Assembly (NCBI GenBank): GCA_902805475.1
Contig: CADCSX010000015.1
Span: forward strand, 1-64,000
Origin: Entonaema liquescens
Taxonomy: Eukaryota; Ascomycota; Sordariomycetes; Xylariales; Xylariaceae
Direction: 5' to 3'
Length of the DNA: 64,000 nt
Shown here: positions 52,759 to 64,000 of the stretch, piece after piece
Numbering within the stretch: the stretch's first letter is position 1
Layout of the letters: the number at the start of each line of letters is the position of its first letter
Translations under genes and position numbers: made by a program
The notes under the pieces: model-generated
Databases searched by the model: none
What the model was told of the DNA's origin: nothing
What the model saw: only the letters and a program-made list of their open reading frames with translations

Positions 52759-54780
52759 CATAAAAAATCGAAAAAAAATAAATAAATAAAAAGAAATATA
52801 AAGAAATAATTATAACATTATTTAAAATATTAATAAATTTAATATATAAAAAAAATAAAATAAAAATTAATAAATTAAAAATATAAATTATTAAAATAAT
52901 AAAAAAAAATATAATATTTATATATTATTTAAAAAATAAAAACGAAATAACAATATATTAAATTAATTATATTTGAAAATATAAAAAAAAATAAAAAGAA
53001 TAAAAATAAAAATTTAAGAAAAATAAATATTATTAGAATTTTTTAAAATTTATAAATAATAAAATAATTATAAATAAATGTGGTAATTATAAGCGGTTAA
53101 ATTTAAAATAACGTAATAACAGTTTTATTACGGAAAATAAAAAAGATTATTATTAAAAAAAACTTAACGGATTTAAAAATAATTAAAAAAATATAAAAAA
53201 AAATAATAAAAGTAATTAACCAGGTTTTAAGAAAATAAAAAATAATAATAATATATAAATTTTAAAACGAAATTATTACAGTTATATTTTAAAAAAATAT
53301 AAAAATTTATAAATAAAAAAAATAAAAATAAATAAAAAAAACCTTTAAAAATTAAATTATAAACGTTAACCGATTTTTTATTTTTATAATAAAAAGTTTT
53401 AAAATAAATAAATTATAAAATGTATATGTTAATTTTAAAAAATTATTAATAAATATTAAAATAAAAAACCATTAAAATATTAAAAACTTAAAATTAATAT
53501 ATTATAAAAAAAAATTTAAATATATAATATTAATTATAAAAATAATTTTATTAAAAATGGTAAAAACTTTATATAATAATAAATTATTTTAAAAAATAAA
53601 AGTTTTTTAATATAAATTTTTTATAAAAAACGTAAAAATAAAATAAAATATTATAAATAATAAATAAAATATAATAAATATATAAATATAATATATAAAA
53701 AAAAATTAAAGTTATATAAAGAAAATTAAATATAAAAATTATAATAATTTTTATTTAATTTAAAATAAAAATTATAATAAAATAAAAAAAAGAAAAAAAA
53801 AAGTAAAAAAAACATATATATATAAATTATAATAATTTAAAAAAAAAGAAATTTTAAATATTTTTTAAACATAACTTATATTATTTATAATAATTTTACA
53901 TTTATAACATTTAAAAAAATAAAAAAAAAAACTTTTTAAAAAATAAATTAAATAACGTTATAAATTTAAAACTATTTTTTTTAATTATAAAAATGTTTAA
54001 AAAAAAAAATTTTAAAAAAACAATATATATAATAAATATATTAAAAATAATATATATTTTTTTAACATTATTTTTAATATTAATAATAATATTTAAAATT
54101 AAATTAATTTTATTTAAATAAATAATTTATATATAAAAATAAAATAATATATAATTTTTTAAAAATATATAATAATAAAAATAAAAATAATATATTAAAA
54201 TATAATATAAAATAATAAAATATTATTTTAAATTTTAAAAATATAAAATAATTTAAATTTAATTATAATATAAAAATTATAATTTATAAAAAAAAAATTA
54301 TATAATTTATTAATTAATAATTATAAAATAATATAAAATAAATTAAAATAAATTATATTATATATAATTAAAATTATAAATAATATAAAATAAATAAATA
54401 AAATAAAATATAAAATAATAATAATATAAAATATTTATATAAAACCGGAAATAATAATAAAATATAACTTTTTTTCGAAAAAAAATAATAAAAAAAAATA
54501 AAAATTATTTTATAATAAAAATTTTTAATATATATTATATTATTTAAAATAAAAAAATAAAATAATAAATAATTTAAATATTTTATTAAATTTAATAAAA
54601 TAATAATAATTAAATTTAATTATAATAAAAAGTTAATTTATAAAAATAATAAAAAATTAAAAGAATTTAATAATTAATTTAACATAAATATAAATAATAT
54701 TAATTCGGTAATAAAAAACGTATTAAATCGGTAATAACCATAATTATTTTGTATTAATAAATATTTTTTTTCGTATATAA
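50193..54780. other. AT-rich block without genes
   Basis: No intact frame or RNA gene is visible. From about 52,960 to 54,700 the + strand is A-rich with scattered G, suggesting a degraded element in + orientation. A frame near 53,070 reads INKCGNYKRLNLK and could be a remnant of a CCHC zinc knuckle (gag-like), but the cysteine spacing is not complete. No similarity to the 7.9 kb family was seen here until about 54,700. Confidence 0.5.
52702..52758. repeat. (AAT)19 microsatellite
   Basis: 57 uninterrupted bases of the AAT trinucleotide. It is perfect, unlike the RIP-mutated surroundings, so it is probably young and variable in length. Confidence 0.9.
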
Positions 54781-55155
54781 ATTTATTAATAATAATTTGT
54801 AATTTTTAATTAATTTTATTTTTCGAATTTTTATAATTTTAAATTTTAAATAATTAAATTAATTACGGTCGTATACGCGTATTTTAAAGTAAAAACACGA
54901 GATTTTTTCAAATTGAAAAATTAATTAATTAATTGATTGATTGATTGATTAAGTGGTTGGTTCGGTAAATTAGATAAAGTAATTTGATAAATTAAGAAAT
55001 TTGGCGGGGTGGGCATGGGAAGTACGGTTACGCACTAGTAAATTTGTATGGAGATACATGTAATATTTATGCTATTTTCGCGGGTGTAACGCTCTTATAC
55101 AAAATGGTATAATTATTACCGACTTAATACGCCCTTTATTGCCGAATTAATGTTA
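54780..55155 (+). repeat. 3' fragment of the 7.9 kb family, weakly mutated
   Basis: Aligns with 7,800-8,215 of copy A and the equivalent 30,300-30,705 of copy B. Shared landmarks are a (TTAA/TTGA)n stretch, TAATATTTATGC-ATTTTCGCG and AATTATTACC-ACTTAATA. From 54,880 it keeps many C and G (GGCGGGGTGGGCATGGGAAG, ACGGTTACGCACTAG) that are A or T in both other copies. It is therefore the best available view of the unmutated element. The fragment is shorter than the length usually needed to trigger RIP, which may explain its survival. Confidence 0.75.
54924..54952. repeat. ATTA/TTGA tetranucleotide run
   Basis: ATTAATTAATTAATTGATTGATTGATTGATT pattern, four-base period. Copies A and B show ATTAATTAATTA-type runs here, as expected if TTGA became TTAA. 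Confidence 0.7.
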
Positions 55156-56549
55156 TTCATAAATAAATATAAAAATATTATATATAATATTTTAAAAAAT
55201 ATCCGAAATAAATTTTATAAATTTTATAAAAAATATAAAAAATAAATATAAAAAAATTTTAATTTAATAATAATAAAAATAAAAATAAAAAAATTAAATT
55301 TTTATATTAATTATATAATAAAAAAATTTTAAAAAATAATAAATTTAATAATATTAAAATAAAAAATAATTTTATTTATAATAATTAAATAATAAATTAA
55401 ATAAATTATTAAAATAAAAAAAAATTTTATATAAAAAAAAAATTTAATAAAATATAAAAATAACATAAAATTAAAAATAAAATATTAATATAATAAAAAT
55501 ATATTATAAAATAATATAAAAAGTAAAAAAAATTTAATAATAAAAAATAGTAATAAAAATATTAAAAAATAATAAATTTTTATAAAAATTAAAAAAATAA
55601 ATTTAATTTAAAAATTAACAAATTAATATAAAAAATAAAATTATTTTAATATTAAAAAAAAAATAAATAAATAATTATAAATAATTATTTATATATAAAA
55701 AATAAATATATTTTAAATAAAATTCTTTTTAAATTTAAATTTAAATTTAATAAATATAATTTTTAATAAAACATTTAATAAAAAATTTACAATTAATAAT
55801 TATATAAAATAAAAAGTAATTAAAAATATATTAATAATTATAAAAAAATAAAAAATTTTAAAAAAAAATAAAATATTAATAAAATTTTTATTTAAATATA
55901 ATAAATTATTATTTAAAATTATTATAAAAATAATAATAAATAATTTTTATTATAAATATTATTTAATAAAATTTTATATAATAATAATTATTATGTTATT
56001 TAAATTAAAAAAAATTAAAGAAAAATTAATTTTATTTTTAAATATATATAAATTAATAATATTATTAAATATTTTAAAAAAAATAATAAAAAAAATAATA
56101 ATATTATAAATAATATTTATAATAAAAATAAATAATATATTTTTTAAAAAAGAAATAAATAATAAAAAATATAAATTAATAAAAATAATTATTAAAATAA
56201 TAACGAAAATAATATATTTAATATAAAAAAACGAAATAAAAATATTATTATTATAATTTAATATAAAAAAAATATTTAATTATATTATTTTAGAAAAATT
56301 ATTATATATTTTTAAAAAAAAAAGGTTTTTTAAGTAAGTAATAAAATAAATTAAAAATTATTTAAAAAATAGAAAAATATAATTAATATTTAAAAATAAA
56401 TTTAATTTAAAAATAAATTTAATTTAAAAATAAATTTTTACATAAATATTTTATAAAAATCTTTATTATTTTTTATTTTATTTAATTTATATATATTAAT
56501 ATTTTATAAAAAATTAAAAAAAAATAAAATATTTATAATTAATTTTGTA
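55156..56549. other. AT-rich stretch, unassigned
   Basis: Purine-rich + strand, poor in both C and G, no open frame. It may continue copy C of the 7.9 kb family to the left, but I could not align it convincingly. Confidence 0.4.
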
Positions 56550-59500
56550 AATAATATAAATTTAATAACAATAAGTTTAAATATTAAAGAAAATTATAAA
56601 AAATTAAGAAATATATATTTTAAATATATTTAATAAGTAAAATAATATAAAATAATTTTTATTTTTTAAAAAAATAAGTTAATATATTTTATTAAAATAT
56701 ATAAATTAAATAAAAATGTAATATAATTAAAAAATAATAATAATAAAGTTAATAAAAAATGTAAGATTTTTAAAAGTTTAATTAAATAAGAAATTAAAAT
56801 AAATAAAATATTTAAAGATAATTAAAATAAAAATGGAAAAATAATAATATATTTTTTTAAAATTAATAATATTTATATAAAAATATAATTTTTTAAAAAT
56901 AAAAAAAATATATATAAAAATTGTAAAGAATATTATAATATATAAAGTAATTGTATAATATATATTAAATAAAAAAAATAAAGTAAGTAAAATAATAATA
57001 AAATTAAAAGAAATATAATTAATTTATTTTTAAAAAATAATAAAAATATATAAAGTAATGTTAGTTAAATATATAAAAAACGAAATAAAATATTTTTTAT
57101 TAAATTTATATTTAAATAAAAAGGTAATTAAATTTAAAAAAAAAATAGTAATGAAAATAGTTTTATAAAAAAAAAAAAAAAAAAAAATAAAAAAAATTGT
57201 TTTAAAAATTGTAAATGTAAAGTTAAGATTTAATAAAAAAAAGATAAAGTAAATTATAAAATTTTTTTATTGTTATTTTGGTAAAAAAATTAAGAAAAAA
57301 TTTATAAATAAAACGAAAATAAGTTAAATTATAAAAAAAAAGTAATTTTTAAAAAGAAATAATATTATAAATATAAAAAATAAAATAAAATTAAAGATAT
57401 ATTTAAAATATAATTATATTGAAATTTTTATTAAAAAATAAATAGTTAAAGGAAATTTATAAATTATTAAAAAAATATAAAATTTTAATATTAATTTAAA
57501 TACGTATAAAAAAAATAAAATTAAAAATATTTTTATTTAAATAAAAAATGTTTAAAGTAAAAATGTTACGATATTAATGTAAGTAAAAAGAAATAACATA
57601 TTATATAATAATAAAATATACGAAATTTGTAATTTAAAAAGAAAAATTATATAATAAATTAATATTAAAAATGTTTAAATTATAATATAATTATAAAAAA
57701 GTTATAAAAGATAATAAAAAAGTGAGTTAAATTATATAGTGGGTTTTAAATTTAAAAATATTATTAATATGTAAATTAATAATTAATTTAATAAAAAAAG
57801 AAAAAATTTAAAAATTTAAATTTAAAAAAATTTTAATAAAGTTTTAATAAATATAAATAAAAGAAAATATATATAAAGTTATTATAGTAAAATTGTAAAA
57901 ATAAATTAATTATAATTTTTTTATATTAAATATAATTTATTATTTAATTTTAAAAAAATTATTATTTTTTTTAATTTCGAAATTATTAAAAAGTTTTTCA
58001 ATATTATTATTTTTATTATTATTATTAACGTTTTTAACGATTTTAAAATTTTTAAAAATTTTAATAATTTTAATTTTAATTTTTTTATTTTTTTTATTAA
58101 ATTCTTTATTTAATTTATTAAAAAATATATTATTTAACTTTTTTTTTTAAAATTATAAAATTTAAAAAATTTAAAATAAATAAAGAATTTTTTTTAAAAA
58201 AAAAGTATTAAATTATAATAATAAAAATACGTTTTTTATTAAATTTTTTAATAAATGTAATAAAAGTTTTATAATAAAATATATATTTTATAATAATTTA
58301 TTAAATAAATTTACAATTTTTAAATAAAAATTAAAATAAAAAAATGATTATTTATTTAAAAATTTAAAATAAAAAATTAATAATAATAATAATAATAATA
58401 AAAAAATTTAAAAATAATAAAAATTAATTTTATTATAATTAAAATAAAAATATAAATTAAAAATTATATTATATTAACATTATAATTAAATATAATATTA
58501 ATTACAATTTAAATAATTAATAATTTTAAAATTATATTATTTTATAATAGTTATAAAATATAATTAAATTATATTTAAAATTCGATAATAAAAAAATATT
58601 ATTTTAAAATAAAAACTAGAAAATATTTAATTTTAAATATTATTAAAAAAAGTTAAAAAAAAAATATAAAATATATTAAAGTTTTAAAATTTTTAATTAT
58701 TTTATTTATTTTTTAAAAAAACAATTAATATAAATAAATTCATAAATAACATAAAGAAAATATATTAAAATATATTTTATAATAATTTTAATATAATAAT
58801 AATAAATATATTAATTAAAAAAAATTATTAAATAATTAAAATAAAAAAAAAACTTAAATTATAATTATATTAAAAATAAATTAAACAAAAGTAAAATATA
58901 TAAAAATGAAAATAATGATAATAATTAAAATATTTAAAAAATATATAATTTTAAAACGTAATAAATTTATTATTAAATTTATTACCATTATTATAATAAG
59001 AAAATTAATAATAAAATATAATAATAAATAAAAAATTAAAAATATAAAATTTAAATAAAAATAAGTAAAAGTAAAAAAAACGATAAAATTAAAAAAAAAA
59101 TATTAAAAAAAAAAAAAAAAACCGATAATTTTATAATATATGTTAAATAAAACCGTATTTACCAAAAACATTATCATTATACACCATTAATAAAATAATT
59201 ATTATATTTTATATAAAAAACAAAACGGAAATAAAATTATTTATAATTTAATAAAAAATAATATATTAAAAAATAATAAAAAAAGTTATTTAATAAAAAT
59301 AATAAAATAATTACCGAATAAAATATAAAAATATAATAAAAATAAACCGTATAAAAATAATAAAAATAACTTTATACGATTAAACGTATTATTTAATTTA
59401 TTAAAATAATAAAATTTTAATAAAATATAATAACATATAATATAAATATATAACGAAAATTAAAAATAAATAAAAACGAATTAAATTTTCTTTAATAAAA

Positions 59501-59640
59501 ACATAATTTTTATTTAAAAATTTATTAAAAAAAAACATTAATAATATTTTAATTATAACGGGTTAAATATGTAAACGTAACGAAATAAAAATAATAATAA
59601 TAATAATATATTTATTTTTAAATTCGTAATTTTAATATTA
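56550..59640 (+). mobile_element. Internal part of a third copy (C) of the 7.9 kb family
   Basis: Aligns with about 3,900-6,760 of copy A. For example 56,600-57,000 matches 3,900-4,300, and 58,795-59,060 matches 6,065-6,340 (TAATAATAATAAATATATTAATTAA, then AAGTAAAATATATAAAAATG words). It is more depleted of G than copy A but keeps G in the same strand-asymmetric way. It breaks off at about 59,640, and 59,640-59,920 shows nothing recognisable. Confidence 0.7.
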
Positions 59641-59921
59641 ATAATTTTATTTAAAATTAAAAAAAATATTAATTTTAATAATTTTATATTATAAAAATTA
59701 AATATATTATAAAAAACGTTCGAACTAATTAATATAATATTATTTATTTAATTTTTAAAAAATTAAATAATTAATTTTAACATATAAATTTTATTAAAAT
59801 ATAATAATTATATTATTAAAATAATAATAAATTAAATTTCGTATATATCATTTTATACGTAAAAAACTACTATATAAATTTTTCACTTTAGATTTTTAAT
59901 TTTTACTAAATAATATTTGTA

Positions 59922-59926
<5 letters not shown>

Positions 59927-59955
<29 letters not shown>
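59927..59955. repeat. A29 homopolymer at the island 2 boundary
   Basis: Twenty-nine consecutive A, directly at the switch from AT-rich to balanced composition and about 400 bp upstream of the synthetase start. Such dA tracts exclude nucleosomes and often sit in fungal promoters. It could equally be a poly(A) tail of an inserted element. Confidence 0.7.
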
Positions 59956-59957
<2 letters not shown>

Positions 59958-60359
59958 TTAAACGTGAAATATTACTCTCTTTTAAAAAAGTTACATCTTC
60001 ATTTCGGATAACTCTACAAATTCTAATGCCATAATTTCAATTTCAAAGATTCTAAGATAGGTATTAGATAAAGAATATCTCTTTCGCTTTCTCTAAATTT
60101 TTATGCCTTTTCCGCGTTATCCATCCTAAACTTAATACGACGCATTCTTTTGAGATGCGTGCCAAGAATCGTCAATCAATTCTTTTTAGAGGACTGCCGC
60201 TTAAGAGGGGCTTATCTTATCGGGATTCTTTGCTTGACTCATCTACCAACGAGGGGCAGATTCGCTCGCCGACCAACAATCCAACGCGTAATTAAACACA
60301 GCGCAGGCTCACTGCCGAACTACCAAGAATACTACCGCGGAGATCAATCAGCCTTCAGC

Positions 60360-62836
60360 ATGTCGGACCTAGCAGAAAGCACCGCCAAATTGCAGCTCGA
60401 CGAGGAGACGGGGGAGATGATCTCCAAGGCGGAGTTGAAGAAACGGTTGAAGAAGCGCGAAAAGGCAAAGGCTAAAGAAGCCGCGAGGAGCGAGGTGAAG
60501 AGCGAAGAAAAACCCAAGCCGGCACCCAAGACTAAAGCGAGCGCCGAAGAACCAACGATCGATCCCAATAACATGTTCAAGACAGGCTTTCTCGACGAAG
60601 TCTTCAAGATAAGACCGATGAAACCTGTCTTTACCCGTTTTCCTCCCGAGCCGAACGGTTTTCTACACATAGGGCATGCGAAGGCCATCGCTGTGAACTT
60701 TGGCTTCGCCAGATACCACGGGGGCGAATGCTATCTTCGGTAAGCGAGCAAGCATGTCGAGCTAGGAAAATATAGCTGCGTAGCTTACACCGTTCGATCG
60801 GCAGTTACGACGACACCAATCCCGAGGCCGAGGAGCAGGTCTACTTCGATGCAATTCTCGAGATGGTAGAATGGCTCGGCTTCAAGCCTTACAAGATAAC
60901 GTACTCTTCCGACAACTTCCAGAAGCTTTACGATCTCGCCGAGAAGCTAGTAGGTCTCGAAAAAGCGTACGTCTGCCACTGTAACGACAGCGAGATCAAA
61001 CTCCAGCGCGGTGGCGAAAAGGGAACGGCTGGCCCGCGCTATCGTTGCAAGCACGCCGAGCAATCTGTCGAGGAGAATCTACAGAAGTTTAGGGACATGA
61101 GAGACGGACGGTACAAACCCCAGGAGGCTTTCCTCAGAATGAAGCAAGGTTTGTCTGCTAGTTACGAATCCAGTCTTAGGTGATGCTGACTTCTTTTCAG
61201 AGTGAGATTCTCCAGGCTATCATGCCGACCGAATGCCCACGCGTATGGCAACTAACATTCTACAGCATTACCGATGGCAACCCGCAGATGTGGGATCTAG
61301 CAGCGTATCGAGTTCTCGATGTAAGTCTCGCCCGTCAGCTCGCGATCAATAATATTTACGGCTTGACCCTACGCGTCACCGGCTGCGATTGCTGACTCTT
61401 GACCTGTAGAAACCGCACTATCGCACCGGAGATGCCTGGAAGATCTATCCGACCTACGATTTTACGCACTGCCTGTGCGATTCCTTTGAGGGTATCGTGA
61501 GTACTTAGACAAGGATGCTAGGATCGAGTTCGACCGCTTACATGTTACATAGACCCATTCTCTATGCACCACAGAATTTGGTACGCAATACGCATTAATC
61601 ATCAGCTATCTGCTCCGTTTTTTCTTTTTCCCCTTTTTCCCCCTTTTTTTTTTTTTTCTTTCTTTCTCTCTTTCTCTCTTTCTCGTAGGTTACTTCTTGC
61701 TGACTATTGCGAATAAAGTCCAGAGCCGAGTCAGCTACGAATGGCTAAACAAAACCTTGGGAGTATATGAACCCATGCAGAGGTGTGCTTGATCTAGAAG
61801 AGATTTCCTTGTTTGCAGAGTTACTAACGCAGACCCCAGAGAATATGGCAGACTCTCGATTTCTGGAACGATCCTCTCGAAGCGCAAAATCCTGAAGCTT
61901 GTAGCGGAGAAGATTGTACGGGGGTGGAATGATCCCCGTCTTTATACGTTGATCGGCATCAAGCGTAGAGGTGTTCCGCCCGGCGCCATTCTAGAATTCG
62001 TCAACGAGCTCGGCGTGACCACCGCAAATTCGGTCATCGAGATCAAGCGTTTCGATCAAGCTATCAGGAAGTACCTAGAACGAACGGTGCCGCGGCTGAT
62101 GCTTGTTCTGGACCCTATCCCCGTAGTTATCGAAGACGGCGACGACCTCGACGGGAAGGGTCTTGCGTTCCCTTTTAGCCCGAAGGACCCAAAGATGGGT
62201 TCCCACGATGTCACATTTAGCAAGACTATCTACATCGACCGCTCTGATTTTAGAGAAGAAGCCGACCCGTCGTTCTTCCGACTTGCTCCCGGAAAGGTAA
62301 GGAGCTATTCTAAGTCTAGGTAAAATTGTGCCGGATGCTAACTCGACACGCAGACCGTCGGACTTCTTCAAGTACCACATCCGATAAAGGCGGTATCCTT
62401 CACGAAAGACGACGCGACAGGAAAGGTGACGGAGGTACGAGCAGTATTTGACAAGGAGACGAAGAAGCCAAAGGCATATATCCAGTGGGTTCCAACCGAG
62501 GCTGCCGGCAGTCGAAAAGCCGAAGTCAGAATCTACAACTCCCTGTTCAAATCCGACAACCCCAACGAGGCGTCAGGAGGTTTCTTAAACGATATAAACC
62601 CGGAGAGCGAGGTGATCTATCCGAACGCATTGGTAGAGTCTGGATTCGACGAGGTTAGGAGAAGAGCGCCGTGGCCAGAGGCGGCGGGAGAGAGCGAGCT
62701 TGGCAAGGGAGGACCCGAGAGCGTCCGCTTCCAAGCGATGCGCATCGCGTACTTCGCTATGGACTCCGACTCTACGGACGACCGCATCATCCTGAACAGA
62801 ATAGTAGCGCTCAAGGAGGACGCGGGAAAGAGTTGA
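60360..62836 (+). CDS. GLN4: Glutaminyl-tRNA synthetase, cytosolic
   Basis: The enzyme charges tRNA-Gln with glutamine using ATP (class I synthetase). Modelled exons are 60,360-60,739; 60,805-61,148; 61,201 (one nucleotide, see findings); 61,266-61,320; 61,410-61,496; 61,553-61,580; 61,719-61,782; 61,840-62,296; 62,354-62,836. They give 632 aa, near the usual fungal length. Visible motifs are FPPEPNGFLHIGHAKA with HIGH at 103-106, YRTGDAWKIYPTYDFTHCL, HSLCTTEF, and the KMSKS-type loop ILSKRK at 331-336. The anticodon-binding beta-barrels follow from about 430. Residues 25-65 are a Lys/Glu-rich eukaryotic linker. Start 60,360 opens MSDLAESTAKLQLDEETGEM, as in relatives. An in-frame ATG at 60,150 would add 70 residues. 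Acceptor AAG at 61,718 was chosen because it gives TTEF-VQ-SRVSYEWL at conserved spacing; an acceptor at 61,688 would insert 10 residues. Confidence 0.93.
61149..61265 (+). other. Two introns separated by a one-nucleotide exon (A at 61,201)
   Basis: Intron 61,149-61,200 (52 nt) begins GTTTGT and ends GCTGACTTCTTTTCAG. Intron 61,202-61,265 (64 nt) begins GTGAGA and ends CTAACATTCTACAG. Removing both leaves CAA G-A-C ATT, giving RMKQ-D-ITDGNPQMWDL, the expected gapless family sequence. The alternative single intron 61,180-61,265 (donor GTGATG) is in frame but inserts 11 unconserved residues. Confidence 0.6.
61618..61688 (+). repeat. Polypyrimidine tract inside a synthetase intron
   Basis: About 70 nt of T and C runs (T6CT5C5T5C5T14, then CTTT and CTCTTT units) in intron 61,581-61,718. 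At 138 nt this is the longest intron of the gene; the others are 52-89 nt. The branch point used is probably CTGAC at 61,699-61,703. Confidence 0.8.
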
Positions 62837-63342
62837 AATCCTGCACAATAGCTAACTCTCGAATCGAGGGAAAGATAGTAAAAAAGTGTCTCGCTCGGCT
62901 CACGCATAGGAGCGCGAATATAAGTTGGCGCGCTATGGTAACTACTTGGTTCATCTTAATCCACTACGTAGATTCAGTTTCTACATACCCTTAACGTACT
63001 ATATAGGTAGACAGGAAAAAATCAGAAATTCGTGTATTCGTCGCTTGCTGAGTGACTATGCTCAAGTACTTCTAATGTCTTTACAACTAACCTAGTAAAT
63101 CAAGTAAATTATGCCTGCCAAGTTGATGATGTTAGTGGTGTTGTGGCGGTGCAAGTTGGATAATGAATGATCAATCTTATTCTAAGTGCTCACTCATATG
63201 TATTCAACTCTTTATTCCCAAGACTCTTTTATCTTCTCTATATACGCACCTAGCATCATATTCTTCTAAACTCATGCGTAGAACTTCATATCCTCCAAAC
63301 CTTCCTCGGGTTAATTCATTGATCTATATTTGAGTTCTTATC
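62837..63342. other. Intergenic spacer between synthetase and F-box gene
   Basis: About 500 bp between two + strand genes. It must contain the 3' untranslated region of the first and the promoter of the second. Overlapping short frames have no known content. No tRNA or other RNA gene was seen. Confidence 0.6.
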
Positions 63343-64000
63343 ATGGAGACCCTTCCGTCGTACGAGCACGCAACCACCGCCCCAGACTTGTTAGATCTAG
63401 TCGCGACGTATGTTCCCGTCGTAGATTGGTCTCGATGCTCTCTGGTAGACCGACGATTCTATCGCCAGTTTGCTCCTCTTCTTTGGAAAGACCCTCTGGT
63501 AACTATAAGATGCCTTGGGCTACATCCGAATGATGGTAGGTCTAGGGATTCTCCGCATCTCTTCCCCGGCTGATCATACCAATATACGTGGTAACCTCCT
63601 ATCTTATGTAGTTATGTACTAACACTACAGTTCCAGACCTAGCGTGGTATCGCCGCTTCGTAAGCAGGCACGTCAAATCTACGAGGCTCGAAACTCGGCG
63701 TCACGTTCGCTCGTTGGATTTTCGGGATTTCGCGTTACGCGCATCCGGACTCTATTCCTCGGAAGCCAGCGAACGAGCTATCTCGGCAAGCTTTAAATAT
63801 CTACCCGAGCTGTTTCCGGGTCTTGTATGCCTTCTCGTTGACAGACACCCCGAGCTTAACCCCGAGCCTCTAGCCGTTGCTCCGTCCACGCAAGCACAGT
63901 CTTTACGACTCTTCGATCTAGCACACTGTCCACACGAGCTTACGCCTAGACTATTTAATTCTAATTTGTTCAGGGGTTTAGTCTATTTGGATATATCCTT
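63343..64000 (+). CDS. F-box domain protein, N-terminal part (runs off the window)
   Basis: Exon 1 is 63,343-63,535 and exon 2 starts at 63,631; the 95 nt intron begins GTAGGT and ends TACTAACACTACAG. The first 187 residues are visible. Residues about 14-50 (LLDLVATYVPVVDW...CSLVDRRFYRQFAPLLWKDP) form an F-box-like domain of the kind common in Pezizomycotina. After it come DLAWYRRFVSRHV, LDFRDFALRASGLYSSEASE and short Leu-rich units (LFPGLVCLLVDRHPEL, SLRLFDLAHCP, FRGLVYLDIS) that look like leucine-rich repeats. The product would be a substrate adaptor for an SCF ubiquitin ligase, target unknown. An overlapping ATG at 63,330 is in another frame. No frameshift or stop is seen in the visible part. 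Confidence 0.8.

Noticed and set aside
61145..61266. Stwintron of the donor-splitting type (internal intron ending at 61,202)
   Set aside because: It would join CAA directly to CATTACC and shift the frame, losing GNPQMWDL. Only the one-nucleotide exon or the 61,180 donor keep the frame.
62075..62907. Opposite-strand open frames over the synthetase
   Set aside because: Shadows of the GLN4 exons with no independent support.

Overview
The window looks like nuclear DNA of a filamentous ascomycete (Pezizomycotina). Long stretches made almost only of A and T, with no open frames, alternate sharply with short gene islands of balanced composition. The AT-rich blocks hold transposon copies that differ from each other almost only by C:G to T:A transitions, and their coding regions are full of TAA stops. 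This is the signature of repeat-induced point mutation (RIP). The genes have 50-140 nt introns with GT...CTAAC/CTGAC...AG signals, as in these fungi. No statistics were run; composition statements are by eye.

Layout. 1-520: a lightly mutated repeat rich in CACGTG and TACGTAC words, ending in two hairpins. 520-8,443: copy A of a ~7.9 kb transposon family. 8,444-14,600: AT-rich, with one ~190 bp tandem duplication. 14,600-17,900: LINE ORF2 fossil (endonuclease and reverse transcriptase motifs readable). 17,900-23,010: AT-rich, unassigned. 23,010-30,957: copy B of the 7.9 kb family. 30,958-36,116: 5'-truncated LTR retrotransposon, + strand. 36,435-37,020: fragments of the family terminus and of the CACGTG repeat. 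37,040-42,990: gene island 1. 44,011-50,187: full-length copy of the same LTR retrotransposon on the - strand, with 214 bp LTRs and a 5 bp target duplication. 50,193-54,780: AT-rich, unassigned. 54,780-55,155: little-mutated 3' fragment of the 7.9 kb family. About 56,550-59,640: internal part of a third copy of that family. 59,960-64,000: gene island 2.

Island 1 carries one clear gene, an intact three-exon FAD-dependent monooxygenase fused to a polytopic membrane domain (811 aa, - strand). This architecture suggests secondary (meroterpenoid-like) metabolism, but no other pathway gene is in the window. Its upstream region holds four CGG/CCG dyads of the kind bound by Zn2Cys6 regulators, plus a TATA box. 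The two LTR retrotransposon copies flank the island in inverted orientation, each presenting its 3' LTR.

Island 2 carries a housekeeping glutaminyl-tRNA synthetase gene (632 aa as modelled) followed by the start of an F-box protein gene that runs off the window. The most unusual observation is in the synthetase. Reading frame and family conservation are best satisfied if two well-formed introns are separated by an exon of a single nucleotide (61,201).
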